From positions 1 through 64,000 of the forward strand of contig DATNFO010000061.1 of the NCBI GenBank assembly GCA_035606355.1: a stretch of DNA of 64,000 nt, read 5' to 3'. Below, piece by piece: positions 18,118 through 27,115 of this stretch. The stretch is from Sulfopaludibacter sp035606355 (lineage in GTDB: Bacteria; Acidobacteriota; Terriglobia; Bryobacterales; Bryobacteraceae). The notes beneath the pieces were generated by a model that had not been told where the DNA came from, did not search any database, and worked only from the letters and a program-made list of their open reading frames with translations. The position numbers were made by a program, and so were the translations under genes. How positions within the stretch are numbered: position 1 is the first letter of the stretch; each line of letters begins with the position of its first letter.

Positions 18118-19343
18118 CCGGCGAGGTTACGCTCGGCCGGCGCGCCGATCAGCAGCAGCATAACCAGCAGGATTCGCTTCAGCCCGAGATCGCGGCCTTC
18201 GGGACGGTACCATTCCTGAGTCGTGTGCGCGCCCCCGCCTACGCCGCCTGCGCCGATCGCGATGGCCGGAAGTCCGAGCGATAGAGGAATATTCGCATCG
18301 GTGGATGAGCAGTCCAGGTGAGAGCGTATGCCGAGATGCGCATCCACGGCGCGGATGTACTGCAGAATCGGTTGTGTTTCGGCAAGCGCGGCGGCGGGCC
18401 GGGCGCCAATCTCCTTCAGCCGCCCGGTGATTTTGCCGCCGGTAGCGCGCTGGTTTTCGATATCGCGGGCACGGTCTACGGACCCTGAAAGAAGGTCCAC
18501 CAACTCGGCAATCTTCTCATTGCTTTCCGAGCGTATGTCCACTTTGGCGCGGGCGGACTGTGCAATCGTGTTGATGCTTGACCCGCCATCGATGAGTCCC
18601 ACGTTGTACGCGGATTTCGGAGTGGGGTCGATGCGGCTTTCAGCGAAGAGGGCGACCGCCCGGCAAAGAGCATGCAGCGGATTGGCCACGCCGTAATCGC
18701 TCCAACTGTGGCCGCCGGGGCCGGCGAACTGCATTTCGAAGCGGCGGCTGCCAAGCGCGCGCGTGGTGATGTGGTCGATGTTAGCGCCGTCGACGATCAG
18801 GAAAGCTTCGATCTTCCTTGCGTACGGCGACTGCTTGCAGAGGTAGCGCATGCCGAGCAGATTGCCTTCGCCCTCTTCGCCGACGTTGGCGGCCAGCATT
18901 AATCCTCGTGAAAACGGGGGGAAATTGCGGCACTCGTTCCAGGCACGCGCGACGGACAGCAGGGAGGCAAGTCCGGCGCCGTTATCGGAAACGCCAGGTC
19001 CGCGAAAACGGCCTTCCGCGTCGACGGAGATATCGTCCTTATTTCGCGGCGCGAGCACGGTATCGAGGTGCGCGGTAAGGGCGATGTAGGGCTCTTCGCC
19101 GGTGGTTGCGATCACGTTACCGGCGCGGTCAATGGCGGCGTCCCAGCCGAGCGCGCGGAACTGCTCCAGGAACCACGCGGCGCGCTCCTGTTCCATCAGA
19201 GTCAGGGCCGGGACACGGCAAAGCTGCAGGTGAATTTCGTTGATCCACTGCTTCTCACGAGTGAAGAACTGCAGGCAATCGCGCACGCCGCGATCCGACA
19301 AAAGGTCGGCGATGTGATTCCCCGTTGCCGTATTGGCGGCCAT
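18114..19343 (-). CDS. M20-family metallopeptidase
   Basis: This 409-aa zinc peptidase has metal-site motifs TAHLDTVL, VSDNGAG (bridging Asp), NVGEEGEGN (catalytic Glu pair) and a C-terminal GGGAHTTQEW. The lid or dimerisation domain starts near ALGSRRFEMQFAGPGGHSW. It resembles peptidase T or aminoacylase-type M20 enzymes and has no signal peptide, so it is cytoplasmic. It is coupled to the EamA transporter gene. A link with the N-succinylamino acid pathway genes at 8205-10060 is possible but unproven. Confidence 0.9.
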   Translation of the reverse strand: MAANTATGNHIADLLSDRGVRDCLQFFTREKQWINEIHLQLCRVPALTLMEQERAAWFLEQFRALGWDAAIDRAGNVIATTGEEPYIALTAHLDTVLAPRNKDDISVDAEGRFRGPGVSDNGAGLASLLSVARAWNECRNFPPFSRGLMLAANVGEEGEGNLLGMRYLCKQSPYARKIEAFLIVDGANIDHITTRALGSRRFEMQFAGPGGHSWSDYGVANPLHALCRAVALFAESRIDPTPKSAYNVGLIDGGSSINTIAQSARAKVDIRSESNEKIAELVDLLSGSVDRARDIENQRATGGKITGRLKEIGARPAAALAETQPILQYIRAVDAHLGIRSHLDCSSTDANIPLSLGLPAIAIGAGGVGGGAHTTQEWYRPEGRDLGLKRILLVMLLLIGAPAERNLAG

Positions 19344-19422
19344 GTAATAGACAGCATAACAGGAGAAAGTTAGAGGTCCGCGAAAAGCTCCGTGGTGAAG
19401 TTCGTAGCGAGCGGAATCTCGT

Positions 19423-20772
19423 CTACTCCGGCAGGGGCTGTCCCTTCGTCTCCGGCGCGAATGGCAGGGCGGCCAATCCCACCAGAAATACCAGGCACAT
19501 CGTCACGCCCGCGTAACGCAGCGGTTCGGCATGATTGGCGAAAACGTTGCGCGTCAGCATGCCAAGCGTAAACGGTCCAGCGGCGGCGAAGAAGCGTCCG
19601 ACGTTATAACAGAAGCTTGTGCCGGTGCTGCGCAAGCGCGTCGGAAAGAGCTCCGGAAGGTATATCGCGTAACCACCGAATAGCGCAAGCTGGCAGAAGC
19701 CCATCAGCGGAATCATCCAGAAGATGTCGCTGATCTTGCTGAGGTTCCAGAACGTGAATGCCGTCGTGAGGCCCGCCGCGACGAAACTGATGGCGAATGC
19801 TTTGCGCCGGTTGAGGCGCTGGCTCAGCCAGGTGAAGCCGTGCACTCCGAAAAACCCGCCGAGGTTCTGGAGCAGGCTTGTGAACCCGATCCACATGGTA
19901 ACTCTGCCCGCCAGAGCGGTCCCGGTCATTCCTTCCGCGCGGAAGGTGCGCTCCAGAACGGGACGGAAGAGATCGTAACTGAAAAAGCCAATGCCCCAGA
20001 GCCCGACCACGCCGGCGAATGCCAGCAGCAGTCCGGTGATGGAGTTGCGCCGCCAGCGGGGGTCCGAGAATAGATCGGCGAAGGAGCCCATGCGTTTCTT
20101 CTCGGCGCGCGCTTTCACCCACTGTTCCGGTTCCTTTAGCTTCTTGAAGACGACCAGCGCGAGCGGCGCGGGAAGGGCGCCCACGAGAAACTCCCACCGC
20201 CACGCCCCAGCGATCGAGCCTGATTGCTCCATCAGCCCGAGGACGATCCCGGTAAGCGCAGCCACCATGTTGCCTACTGCGGAAAAGGCCTGCACCATTC
20301 CGAGCGCATAAGGGCGCGCACGCTGCGGGACGACTTCAGCCACCAGGGCGACGCCGACGGCAAACTGTCCGCCCACGCCGAGTCCACACAGGAACCGGTA
20401 GACGTTGAAGTCGAAAACCGTTTTAGAGAGTACGCTGAGCCCGGTGAAAAGGCTGTACGTGAGGATGGTCAGCATCATCGTCTTGGCGCGGCCGAGCCGG
20501 TCGCCGAGAATGCCGAAGATGATGCCTCCGCTGGCCCACCCCACCATGAAGACGCACGTGGAAATGCCCGCCTGCTCAGAGATAACCGCCGCCGATGTGC
20601 CCGGCCCCATCAACTCGCGGAGCGCCGGGACGCGAGCGAGGTTGAAGAGTTGCTGCGCCATCGTGTCGAACATCCAACCCAGAATGGCGACGACGAGGAC
20701 AAACCAGTGATAGCGATTCAGTTCGCGGTACCACGCGTATTTCTCTTGTCCGGACGGCGAGGTTGAAGACAT
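19423..20772 (-). CDS. MFS transporter, sugar/organic acid-like
   Basis: This 449-aa protein has 12 predicted membrane segments. The MFS motif GDRLGRAKTMM lies between helices 2 and 3, and FLCGLGVGGQFAVGVALVAEVVP follows, as in metabolite:H+ symporters. A charged cytoplasmic loop (KKLKEPEQWVKARAEKKR) lies in the middle. The substrate is not evident. It stands alone after the M20 gene. Confidence 0.88.
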   Translation of the reverse strand: MSSTSPSGQEKYAWYRELNRYHWFVLVVAILGWMFDTMAQQLFNLARVPALRELMGPGTSAAVISEQAGISTCVFMVGWASGGIIFGILGDRLGRAKTMMLTILTYSLFTGLSVLSKTVFDFNVYRFLCGLGVGGQFAVGVALVAEVVPQRARPYALGMVQAFSAVGNMVAALTGIVLGLMEQSGSIAGAWRWEFLVGALPAPLALVVFKKLKEPEQWVKARAEKKRMGSFADLFSDPRWRRNSITGLLLAFAGVVGLWGIGFFSYDLFRPVLERTFRAEGMTGTALAGRVTMWIGFTSLLQNLGGFFGVHGFTWLSQRLNRRKAFAISFVAAGLTTAFTFWNLSKISDIFWMIPLMGFCQLALFGGYAIYLPELFPTRLRSTGTSFCYNVGRFFAAAGPFTLGMLTRNVFANHAEPLRYAGVTMCLVFLVGLAALPFAPETKGQPLPE

Positions 20773-20826
20773 GGGAAGACTTATTGTTTCACAGGTAGGG
20801 GCGAGGTGGCGCTAACGTTAAATCCT

Positions 20827-21143
20827 GCTACTATGCGGGTTCAGTTTTCAGGGGAGTGTGGTTTGGGCCGGTTCCTGTGAGAAGCCTTTGGAGCTTCAAA
20901 CGGGAAAGCCCGGTGTGAAGACCGGGCCTTCCACACGAAGCTGGAAAGGAGGGATCTCCTTATGATCCTTCTGCTGGTAAAACTCCGGTGCATTGCAGGC
21001 CGGATTACGGCGATGATCGTTTGGTCTCGAAAGAGACGACGGTAATCGCCAGCGGGCCCGGGGGAAGCCACCCCCGGGTTCCGCTACCAGCATTATAAGA
21101 CAAGCTCGCACGATCCGTTCCCTCAATTTCACAGCTGGTTGCT
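20827..21143 (+). ncRNA. Candidate structured RNA, tandem copy 1 of 3
   Basis: This is the first 317-bp unit. Hairpins: GCCCGGT/ACCGGGC at about 20908-20927, the GAAA-capped GTCTC/GAGAC stem at about 21023-21036, and CCCGGGGG/CCCCCGGG at about 21058-21079. The strand is assigned from the GNRA loop and the downstream + gene. The family is unknown to me, and transcription is not shown by the sequence. Confidence 0.4.
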
Positions 21144-21460
21144 GCTACTATGCGGTTTCAGTTTTCAGGGGAGTGTGGTTAGGGCCGGTTCCTGTGAGAA
21201 GCCTTTGGAGCTTCAAACGGGAAAGCCCGGTGTAGAGACCGGGCCATCCACACGAAGCTGGAAAGGAGGGATCTCCTTATGATCCTTCTGCTGGTAAAAC
21301 TCCGGTGCATTGCAGGCCGGATTACGGCGATGATCGTTTGGTCTCGAAAGAGACGGCGGTAATCGCCAGCGGGCCCGGGGGTAGGCGCCCCCGGGTTCCG
21401 CTACCAGCATTATAAGACAAGCTCGCACGATCCGTTCCCTCAATTTCACAGCTGCTTGTT
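21144..21460 (+). ncRNA. Candidate structured RNA, tandem copy 2 of 3
   Basis: This is the second 317-bp unit, nearly identical to copy 1. The loop of the CCCGGGGG/CCCCCGGG hairpin changes (TAGGCG instead of AAGCCA) while both arms stay intact. The GAAA-capped hairpin is unchanged. Confidence 0.4.
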
Positions 21461-21760
21461 GCTACTATGCGGTTTCAGTTTTCAGGGGAGTGTGGTTAGG
21501 GCCGGTTCCTGTGAGAAGCCTTTGGAGCTTCAAACGGGAAAGCCCGGCTTCCGACCGAGCCTTCCACACGAAGCTGGAAAGGAGGGATCTCCTATCATCC
21601 TTCTGCTGGTAAAACTCCGGTGCATTGCAGGCCGGATTACGGCGATGATCATTTGGTCTCGCAAGAGACGGCGGTAATCGCCAGCGGGCCCGGGGGTGGC
21701 CACCCCCGGGTTCCGCTACCAGCATTATAAGACAAGCTCGCACGATCTGCTCCCTCCTTT
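21461..21760 (+). ncRNA. Candidate structured RNA, tandem copy 3 of 3
   Basis: The third unit has small deletions. The GAAA loop is GCAA here (still GNRA) and the GC-rich hairpin arms extend by three pairs (GTGG/CCAC junction). The GCCCGG hairpin is decayed. Downstream sequence leaves the repeat at about 21760. Confidence 0.4.
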
Positions 21761-21809
21761 TTACGTCCGGCGCCCGCCGGCGGCTAAGATAAGGGTGGAG
21801 ATCCAAATA

Positions 21810-23021
21810 TTGAAGAAATGGTGGATACTGCTGCTGCTGGTCGTGGCAGTCGCGGCGGTAGTCGGTTGGGGCGTCGTCCGCAAGAACGCTGCCCCGCGCG
21901 TGAGTTTCACGGTGGTAAAGCGTCAGACGCTGATCAGCACCCTCCCGACTAACGGTAAAGTGGAGCCGATCGAATGGCAGGCGGTGCGTTCGGAGGCCGG
22001 CGGCCTGGTAAAGAGCGTGCCGGTGCAGGAAGGGCAGACCGTCGCGCGCGGCGCTGTGCTCGCGCGACTTAGCGACCCCTCCGTTCAGGCCGACATCGAG
22101 GCGGCCCAGGCGCGAGTCGCCGAGGCGCGCGCGAATCTCGCCGGCTTGCGGCAGGGCGCCCGGCCCGCTGATCTCACGGACATTGACAACAACCTCGCTC
22201 GCCTGCGGTTCGATCTGCAGCGTGAGAACAAAGATGCTGAGACTTTGAAACGCCTGCAAGCCAAGCAGGCGGCCACGGCCGCGGACGTACAGGCGGCCGA
22301 GGACAAGGTCCGGCAAACGCAGCTCGAGATTTCCGGATTTGAGAAACGCCGCGGATCTTTAGGCGCTACGCCGCCCGACGTGGACGCCGCCCGCGCGCGA
22401 TTGGAGGATGCTGAAGCCGCCTTGCGACTCGCACAGCAGCACGCCGCTGACAGCGAAGTGCGCACGCCGATTTCGGGCGAAGTCTACGGACTCGCAATCC
22501 GCACCGGCGCGTATCTGCAGGCCGGCGACCTGGTTGCAAACGTGGGACGTCTGGATCGCCTGCGCGTACGCGTCTACGTCGACGAGCCACTGCTCGGCCG
22601 CGTCGCTCCGGGCCAGCCGGTCACGATCAAGTGGGAAGCCCTTGCCGGCAAGGAATGGCGCGGCTCGGTGGAGCGCATGCCGGCAGCGATTCAGTCGTTA
22701 GGCAACCGTCAGGTGGGCGAGGTGCTTTGCACCATCGAGAACCCCGGCCACGACCTGATCCCCGGTACGAATGTGGACGCTGAAATCCGCACTGCGGTCG
22801 CGGAGAATGCGCTCGTCATTCCCAAGGAGACGCTGCACCACGATGCTTCGGGCGACTATGTTTTCCTGCTGAAGGACGGCACGGTGGAGCGGCGTCCCGT
22901 CAAGACGGGGAACTCGACCGTAACGCTCGTGCAGGTAACGAATGGCCTGCAGGAAGGAGACCGCGTCGCGCTTCCCGGCGACACGCCTTTGCAGGCTGGA
23001 GAGAAGGTGGAGGCGCAGTAA
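21810..23021 (+). CDS. Periplasmic adaptor subunit of an efflux pump (HlyD/MacA-like)
   Basis: This membrane fusion protein of about 403 aa has an N-terminal anchor (KKWWILLLLVVAVAAVVGWG). A biotinyl-lipoyl half-motif follows, and then a long coiled-coil hairpin (about residues 90-210, rich in EAAQARVAEARANLAG-type heptads). Beta-barrel and membrane-proximal domains complete it. I chose TTG 21810 (GGAG 9 nt upstream) because earlier in-frame codons lie in the tandem repeat; GTG 21795 is the alternative. No pump gene follows on this strand; it meets an ADOP permease end to end, 1 bp apart. Confidence 0.85.
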   Translation: MKKWWILLLLVVAVAAVVGWGVVRKNAAPRVSFTVVKRQTLISTLPTNGKVEPIEWQAVRSEAGGLVKSVPVQEGQTVARGAVLARLSDPSVQADIEAAQARVAEARANLAGLRQGARPADLTDIDNNLARLRFDLQRENKDAETLKRLQAKQAATAADVQAAEDKVRQTQLEISGFEKRRGSLGATPPDVDAARARLEDAEAALRLAQQHAADSEVRTPISGEVYGLAIRTGAYLQAGDLVANVGRLDRLRVRVYVDEPLLGRVAPGQPVTIKWEALAGKEWRGSVERMPAAIQSLGNRQVGEVLCTIENPGHDLIPGTNVDAEIRTAVAENALVIPKETLHHDASGDYVFLLKDGTVERRPVKTGNSTVTLVQVTNGLQEGDRVALPGDTPLQAGEKVEAQ

Positions 23022-23022
23022 C

Positions 23023-25428
23023 TTACTCTTCGCGTAGCGCCGCGACGGGGTCCAGGCGCGCGGCGCGGCTGGCCGGCAACAGCGCGGCAATGGCAGCGAC
23101 GGCGAGCAAGACGGCGACTGCGGTTGCCAGTGCCCATGGGTCGAACGGCGGCACCTGGAACAGGAGAGAGCGCAGCCAGTTGGCCGCCGCGAAACTGGCC
23201 GCGATTCCGACCCCCAGTCCGCACACGATCCAGCGGGCACATTGCGCGAGTGCCGTTCGCAGGACGGTTCCGGGCGTTGCCCCAAGAGCCATGCGGATGC
23301 CGAATTCCGTCGTGCGCCTGGCCATCAGGAAACTCATCACACCGAAGAGACCGGCGGCGGCCATGGCAAGCGCGATGGCGGCGAAAAGCGCGAGCACGGT
23401 GGCGTTGAATCGCGGCCGCGCCTCGGTATCCGCGAAACGGTCGCGCATTGTCTCGATCTGTACGGGCAGCGCATTGTCCACGGTGGAGATGGTCTGGCGC
23501 AAAGCCGCGGCGACATACTTCGGATTGATGCCGGTGCGGATCGCGACCGAGGCGGCCCGCCATCCGATTGGCGGCTCGTGATGGCGGAAGACAAAATCCG
23601 GGACGTTCTTCCGCAATAGGTAGTATTCGGGCGCCGGCGCCTGGCCCCCGCCGGCATTCTGCACGTCGGCGGCGATCCCGACGACAGTGAACCAGTCGCC
23701 GCCCTCGTCGCGAAGGATGCGGCGGCCGAGCGCGCTGCCGTTCGGAAACAACCGCCGGCGCAGAGTCTGGCTGATGATGACAGCCTGAGTCCCGGGTGCG
23801 CGATCCTCTGCAGTGAATCCGCGACCGTGAAGGATGGGGATGCCGAGAGTAGAGAAGTAGCCCGGAGTCACATATCGCCAGGTCACAATTCCGCCGGTGC
23901 CCTCAGGTCGCGGGCTCTCCCCTTCGACCGAGATGGCCGCGAGCGGTCGCGACCGCGTTGCGCCGCTGGGCGGGAGCGAATCGCTGATGGTTAATGTCTC
24001 CGCGCCGGGCACGCGCGCCAGCCGCTCTTCGAGCTGGTTGAAGAACGCAACTTGTTCCGAATCGCGGCCGTAGCGATAGCTGCCGAGAGTGAATTTCGCG
24101 GTGAGCACGTGCGAAGCCTCCATGCCGCTTGCCACGTTTTCCAGATTCCAGAGGCTGCGCAGTAAGAGCGCGGCCGACGTGAGCAGCACCACCGAAACTG
24201 CGATCTGAGCGGCCACCAGAATCGACCGGAGTCCGCCGCGCGAGGGTCCGCTATACCGATTCCCCGACGCCAGAGATCCGGTGCGCAGAGCTGGCGCAAT
24301 TCCGAACACGAGTCCGGCAGCCAGGGACGCAATCAGAGCAAATGCGAGCACTCGAAGATCGAGCGTCGCTTTTTCGATTTGCGGCAGGCCGGCGGGCGCG
24401 ATGGCCACGAAAACGCGCAGGAGTACCGCCGCGAGTGCACTGCCGGCGATTGCGCCGATGAAGGCGATCGCAAGGCTCTCCGCAAGCGACTGCCGGAGCA
24501 GCCGAAGCTTCGATGCCCCGAGTGCCGTACGGATCGCTACCTCGCGTTCGCGGCTCAGCGAGCGCGCCAGCAGCAGGTTCGCGACATTAGCGCACGCCAT
24601 CAGAAGCACGGCCAATACCGCGCCAAAGAGAATTTCAGAGGCGAGGCGGGCGTCTCCGGTCTGGCGGTCGCGCACCGAACGGACGCGCAAAGAAATCTCC
24701 TTTCGGAACTGCGGCGGAACGGTTTCGAGCGCGCGCTGAAAATGCGGAGCGAGTTCCTCATAGGCTCGCCGCGGAGTGATGCCGGGCTTCATCCGCGCGA
24801 ACACACGAAAAGCGCGGCCCTGACGTTCGCGCGATTCATCGAGTGCTTGTGGGAGGAGGACGTCGGCGCGCGCGAGCGTTGGAGTCTCGAAATCGGCCGG
24901 CAGGACGCCCACAATGCGGGTGGGAACACCGTCGAGCGAGAGGGTTCGGCCGATGGCGCCCGCATCAGCCGCAAAACGGCTGCGCCACAATCCGTAGCTG
25001 ATGATCGCGACGCGCGGACCGTTCGGCCGATCCTCTTCCGCCGTGAAAGAGCGGCCGCGAACGAGGGGAACGCCCAGCGTCTGAAGGAAATTCGCCTGCA
25101 CGCGAAGGGCTTGCAGACGCACGGGATTCTGCTCCGTGAGGTCGACTGCGAGTGCGCCGGCCTGGAACGAAGTGATTGCGGAGAACGGACCGGGGTCGCG
25201 GCGAAGATCGATGATTTCGGACGCGAACATGAATTCGGTGGAGTCTAGCGGCGCCATCATGCCGACCGAAACAAGTGAATTTTCACTCGCATACGGGAGT
25301 GGACGGAACAAGACCCGGTCCACCACGCTGAACACTGCTGTGCTGGCGCCAATCCCAATTGCCACCGTTGCAATGGCAGTGATCGCGAACAGCGGATTGC
25401 GGCGAAGCCCCCTGAATGCATAACCCAT
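23023..25428 (-). CDS. ADOP-type ABC transporter permease (FtsX/MacB-like)
   Basis: This 801-aa protein has two MacB-periplasmic-core-like domains, each followed by FtsX-type membrane segments. The N-terminal segment is RNPLFAITAIATVAIGIGAST; a middle block contains ARSLSREREVAIRTALGASKLRLLRQSLAES; the C-terminal block contains RRTTEFGIRMALGATPGTVLRTAL. This is the acidobacterial duplicated orphan permease layout, and no ATPase gene is adjacent. The ATG at 25428 begins the conserved MGYAFRGLRRNP. It diverges from the D-aminoacylase gene. Confidence 0.9.
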   Translation of the reverse strand: MGYAFRGLRRNPLFAITAIATVAIGIGASTAVFSVVDRVLFRPLPYASENSLVSVGMMAPLDSTEFMFASEIIDLRRDPGPFSAITSFQAGALAVDLTEQNPVRLQALRVQANFLQTLGVPLVRGRSFTAEEDRPNGPRVAIISYGLWRSRFAADAGAIGRTLSLDGVPTRIVGVLPADFETPTLARADVLLPQALDESRERQGRAFRVFARMKPGITPRRAYEELAPHFQRALETVPPQFRKEISLRVRSVRDRQTGDARLASEILFGAVLAVLLMACANVANLLLARSLSREREVAIRTALGASKLRLLRQSLAESLAIAFIGAIAGSALAAVLLRVFVAIAPAGLPQIEKATLDLRVLAFALIASLAAGLVFGIAPALRTGSLASGNRYSGPSRGGLRSILVAAQIAVSVVLLTSAALLLRSLWNLENVASGMEASHVLTAKFTLGSYRYGRDSEQVAFFNQLEERLARVPGAETLTISDSLPPSGATRSRPLAAISVEGESPRPEGTGGIVTWRYVTPGYFSTLGIPILHGRGFTAEDRAPGTQAVIISQTLRRRLFPNGSALGRRILRDEGGDWFTVVGIAADVQNAGGGQAPAPEYYLLRKNVPDFVFRHHEPPIGWRAASVAIRTGINPKYVAAALRQTISTVDNALPVQIETMRDRFADTEARPRFNATVLALFAAIALAMAAAGLFGVMSFLMARRTTEFGIRMALGATPGTVLRTALAQCARWIVCGLGVGIAASFAAANWLRSLLFQVPPFDPWALATAVAVLLAVAAIAALLPASRAARLDPVAALREE

Positions 25429-25482
25429 GGGGCTTTGGACTCCGCGCCGCTTGGGAATGTTTCCGGAACGAACCCAATTTCG

Positions 25483-25488
25483 TACAAT
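25483..25488 (+). promoter_or_regulatory. Candidate -10 box of a leaderless promoter
   Basis: TACAAT lies 6 nt before the ATG at 25495. The expected start of transcription is then at or next to the start codon. The -35 region (TTTCCG, 17-bp spacing) is weak. Confidence 0.45.
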
Positions 25489-25494
25489 CGGCGC

Positions 25495-27069
25495 ATGCGG
25501 ATTCTGGCGGCTTTGTTGCTTCTGGCTTCGGGCGTGTGGGCTCAGGAACGATTCGATGTTCTGATCACCGGCGCGAAAGTTGTGGACGGCTCGGGCGGGC
25601 CTTGGTTTTATGGCGACATCGGAATCAAGGGCGACAGCATCGCGGCAGTGGGGCTGCTGCCGGGCGCCGATGCCGCCGTGCGGATCGATGGCCGCGGGTT
25701 GGCGGTATCGCCCGGGTTCATCGATATTCATTCGCATGGCCGCCGCGGGATCATGCCGGTCCCCACCGCGGAGAACTATTTGCGCGAGGGCGTCACCACC
25801 ATTGTGGAAGGGCCGGATGGAAGCTCGCCGCTGCCGCTCGGTCCATTCCTGGATCAGATGTCGCACACTCCCATTTCGATCAATTTCGCCAGCATGGTGG
25901 GGCAGGGAACCATACGGGAGAGAGTGATCGGGCTAGCCAACCGGAAGGCTACGCCCGAGGAAATTGCGAAGATGAAAGCGCTCGCCGCGCAGGCCATGCA
26001 CGATGGCGCATTCGGCCTCTCGACCGGCCTGTATTACGTGCCCGGAAACTTCACTCCCACCGAAGAAATCATCGAGATCGCCAAGGTAGTGGGGAGATTA
26101 GGCGGCATCCACATCTCGCACATGCGCGAGGAAGCTTCGCATGTGCTGGACAGCGTTCGCGAGACCATTCGCATCGGCGAGGAAGGCGGTCTGCCGACCC
26201 AGATCACGCATCACAAGATCATCGGCAAGCAGAATTGGGGCGCGAGCGTGGAGTCGCTGAAGTTGGTGGAGGCCGCGCGAGCCCGCGGAGTCGACGTCAC
26301 AATCGATGCCTATCCTTATACGGCGTCGAGTACCGGAATCGCGGCGCTGTTTCCGCAATGGGCGCTCGAGGGCGGTCAGAAGGCGACTGTGGAGCGGCTG
26401 AATGCGCCGGCGCAGCTTGCACGCATTCGAGCCACCATCGTCGAGAACATCAAGTTCGATCGCGGCGGCGGCGATCCGAAGAATATTGCCATTGCGAGCT
26501 GCGGGTTCGACAAGTCGCTGGCGGGAAAGAATCTGGCGCAGATTACGCAGGAGCGCGGGGCTGCGGTGACGATCGAGAACGCTGCCGATACCGCCATCGA
26601 CTTGCAGAAGAAGGGTGGGTGCTCGGCCATTTATCACGCAATCGGTGAAGAGGACGTCGTGCGGATCCTCCGGTCGCCGTACACCATGATCGCCAGCGAT
26701 GGCGAAATCCCGGTGTTCGGACAGGCATCGCCGCATCCCCGAAGTTATGGCACGTTTGCGCGGGTCCTCGGCGTGTATGTGCGCGAGCGGCACGTGCTGA
26801 CGTTGGAGGAGGGCGTGCGGCGGATGAGTGGCTTCCCGGCGCAGCGGCTGGAGCTGTGGGATCGCGGCCTGCTGCGGCCGGGCATGAAAGCCGATATCGT
26901 CGTGTTCGATCCCGCGGAGATTGGCGACCGTGCGACTTACGAAAAGCCGCATCAGTATTCAGTGGGAGTGCGTGATGTCCTCGTCAACGGCAAATTGGTG
27001 TTGCACGACGGCAAAGTGACGGCAGAACGCAGCGGTCGCGTCCTGCGTTCAGCAGCGGTCGGCCTTTAA
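25495..27069 (+). CDS. N-acyl-D-amino-acid deacylase family amidohydrolase, secreted
   Basis: This 524-aa amidohydrolase has a signal peptide (MRILAALLLLASGVWAQ). Motifs include DIHSHGRRG (metal HxH), EGPDGSS, GIHISHMREE, ITHHKIIGKQNWG, YPYTAS and TMIASDGE. A late PGMKADIVVFDP strand closes the small beta domain. This pattern fits D-aminoacylase/N-acyl-D-glutamate deacylase enzymes. The substrate may be N-acyl-D-amino acids from cell-wall turnover or soil matter. The start follows a TACAAT box by 6 nt. Confidence 0.88.
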   Translation: MRILAALLLLASGVWAQERFDVLITGAKVVDGSGGPWFYGDIGIKGDSIAAVGLLPGADAAVRIDGRGLAVSPGFIDIHSHGRRGIMPVPTAENYLREGVTTIVEGPDGSSPLPLGPFLDQMSHTPISINFASMVGQGTIRERVIGLANRKATPEEIAKMKALAAQAMHDGAFGLSTGLYYVPGNFTPTEEIIEIAKVVGRLGGIHISHMREEASHVLDSVRETIRIGEEGGLPTQITHHKIIGKQNWGASVESLKLVEAARARGVDVTIDAYPYTASSTGIAALFPQWALEGGQKATVERLNAPAQLARIRATIVENIKFDRGGGDPKNIAIASCGFDKSLAGKNLAQITQERGAAVTIENAADTAIDLQKKGGCSAIYHAIGEEDVVRILRSPYTMIASDGEIPVFGQASPHPRSYGTFARVLGVYVRERHVLTLEEGVRRMSGFPAQRLELWDRGLLRPGMKADIVVFDPAEIGDRATYEKPHQYSVGVRDVLVNGKLVLHDGKVTAERSGRVLRSAAVGL

Positions 27070-27115
27070 GAGGGCGGTCGAAGGCGCGCTTCGCACGCCA
27101 CGACAGGAACGCTTG

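Larger units (their letters stand above)
20827..21760. repeat. Three tandem copies of a 317-bp structured repeat
   Basis: Copies start at about 20827, 21144 and 21461, with an exact 317-bp period between the first and second and between the second and third. Each copy has several hairpins on the + strand: AAGGAG-GGAT-CTCCTT, GTCTC-GAAA-GAGAC (GCAA in copy 3) inside GGCGAT...ATCGCC, CCCGGGGG...CCCCCGGG nested in AGCGG...CCGCT, and a distant GTGTGG...CCACAC pair. Loops vary more than stems in places, which favours a structured RNA over chance. The third copy runs to within about 50 bp of the efflux adaptor start. Confidence 0.85.

Noticed and set aside
20896..21132. 78-codon minus frame kept in tandem copies 1 and 2 (20896-21132, 21213-21449)
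   Set aside because: Its conservation follows from the near-identity of the DNA repeats, and copy 3 has indels that change it. Hairpins on the + strand explain the repeat better.
20827..21760. Group II intron domain V in the 317-bp repeat
   Set aside because: A GNRA-capped hairpin is present, but the AGC triad and the length of domain V are not, and there is no reverse transcriptase gene.
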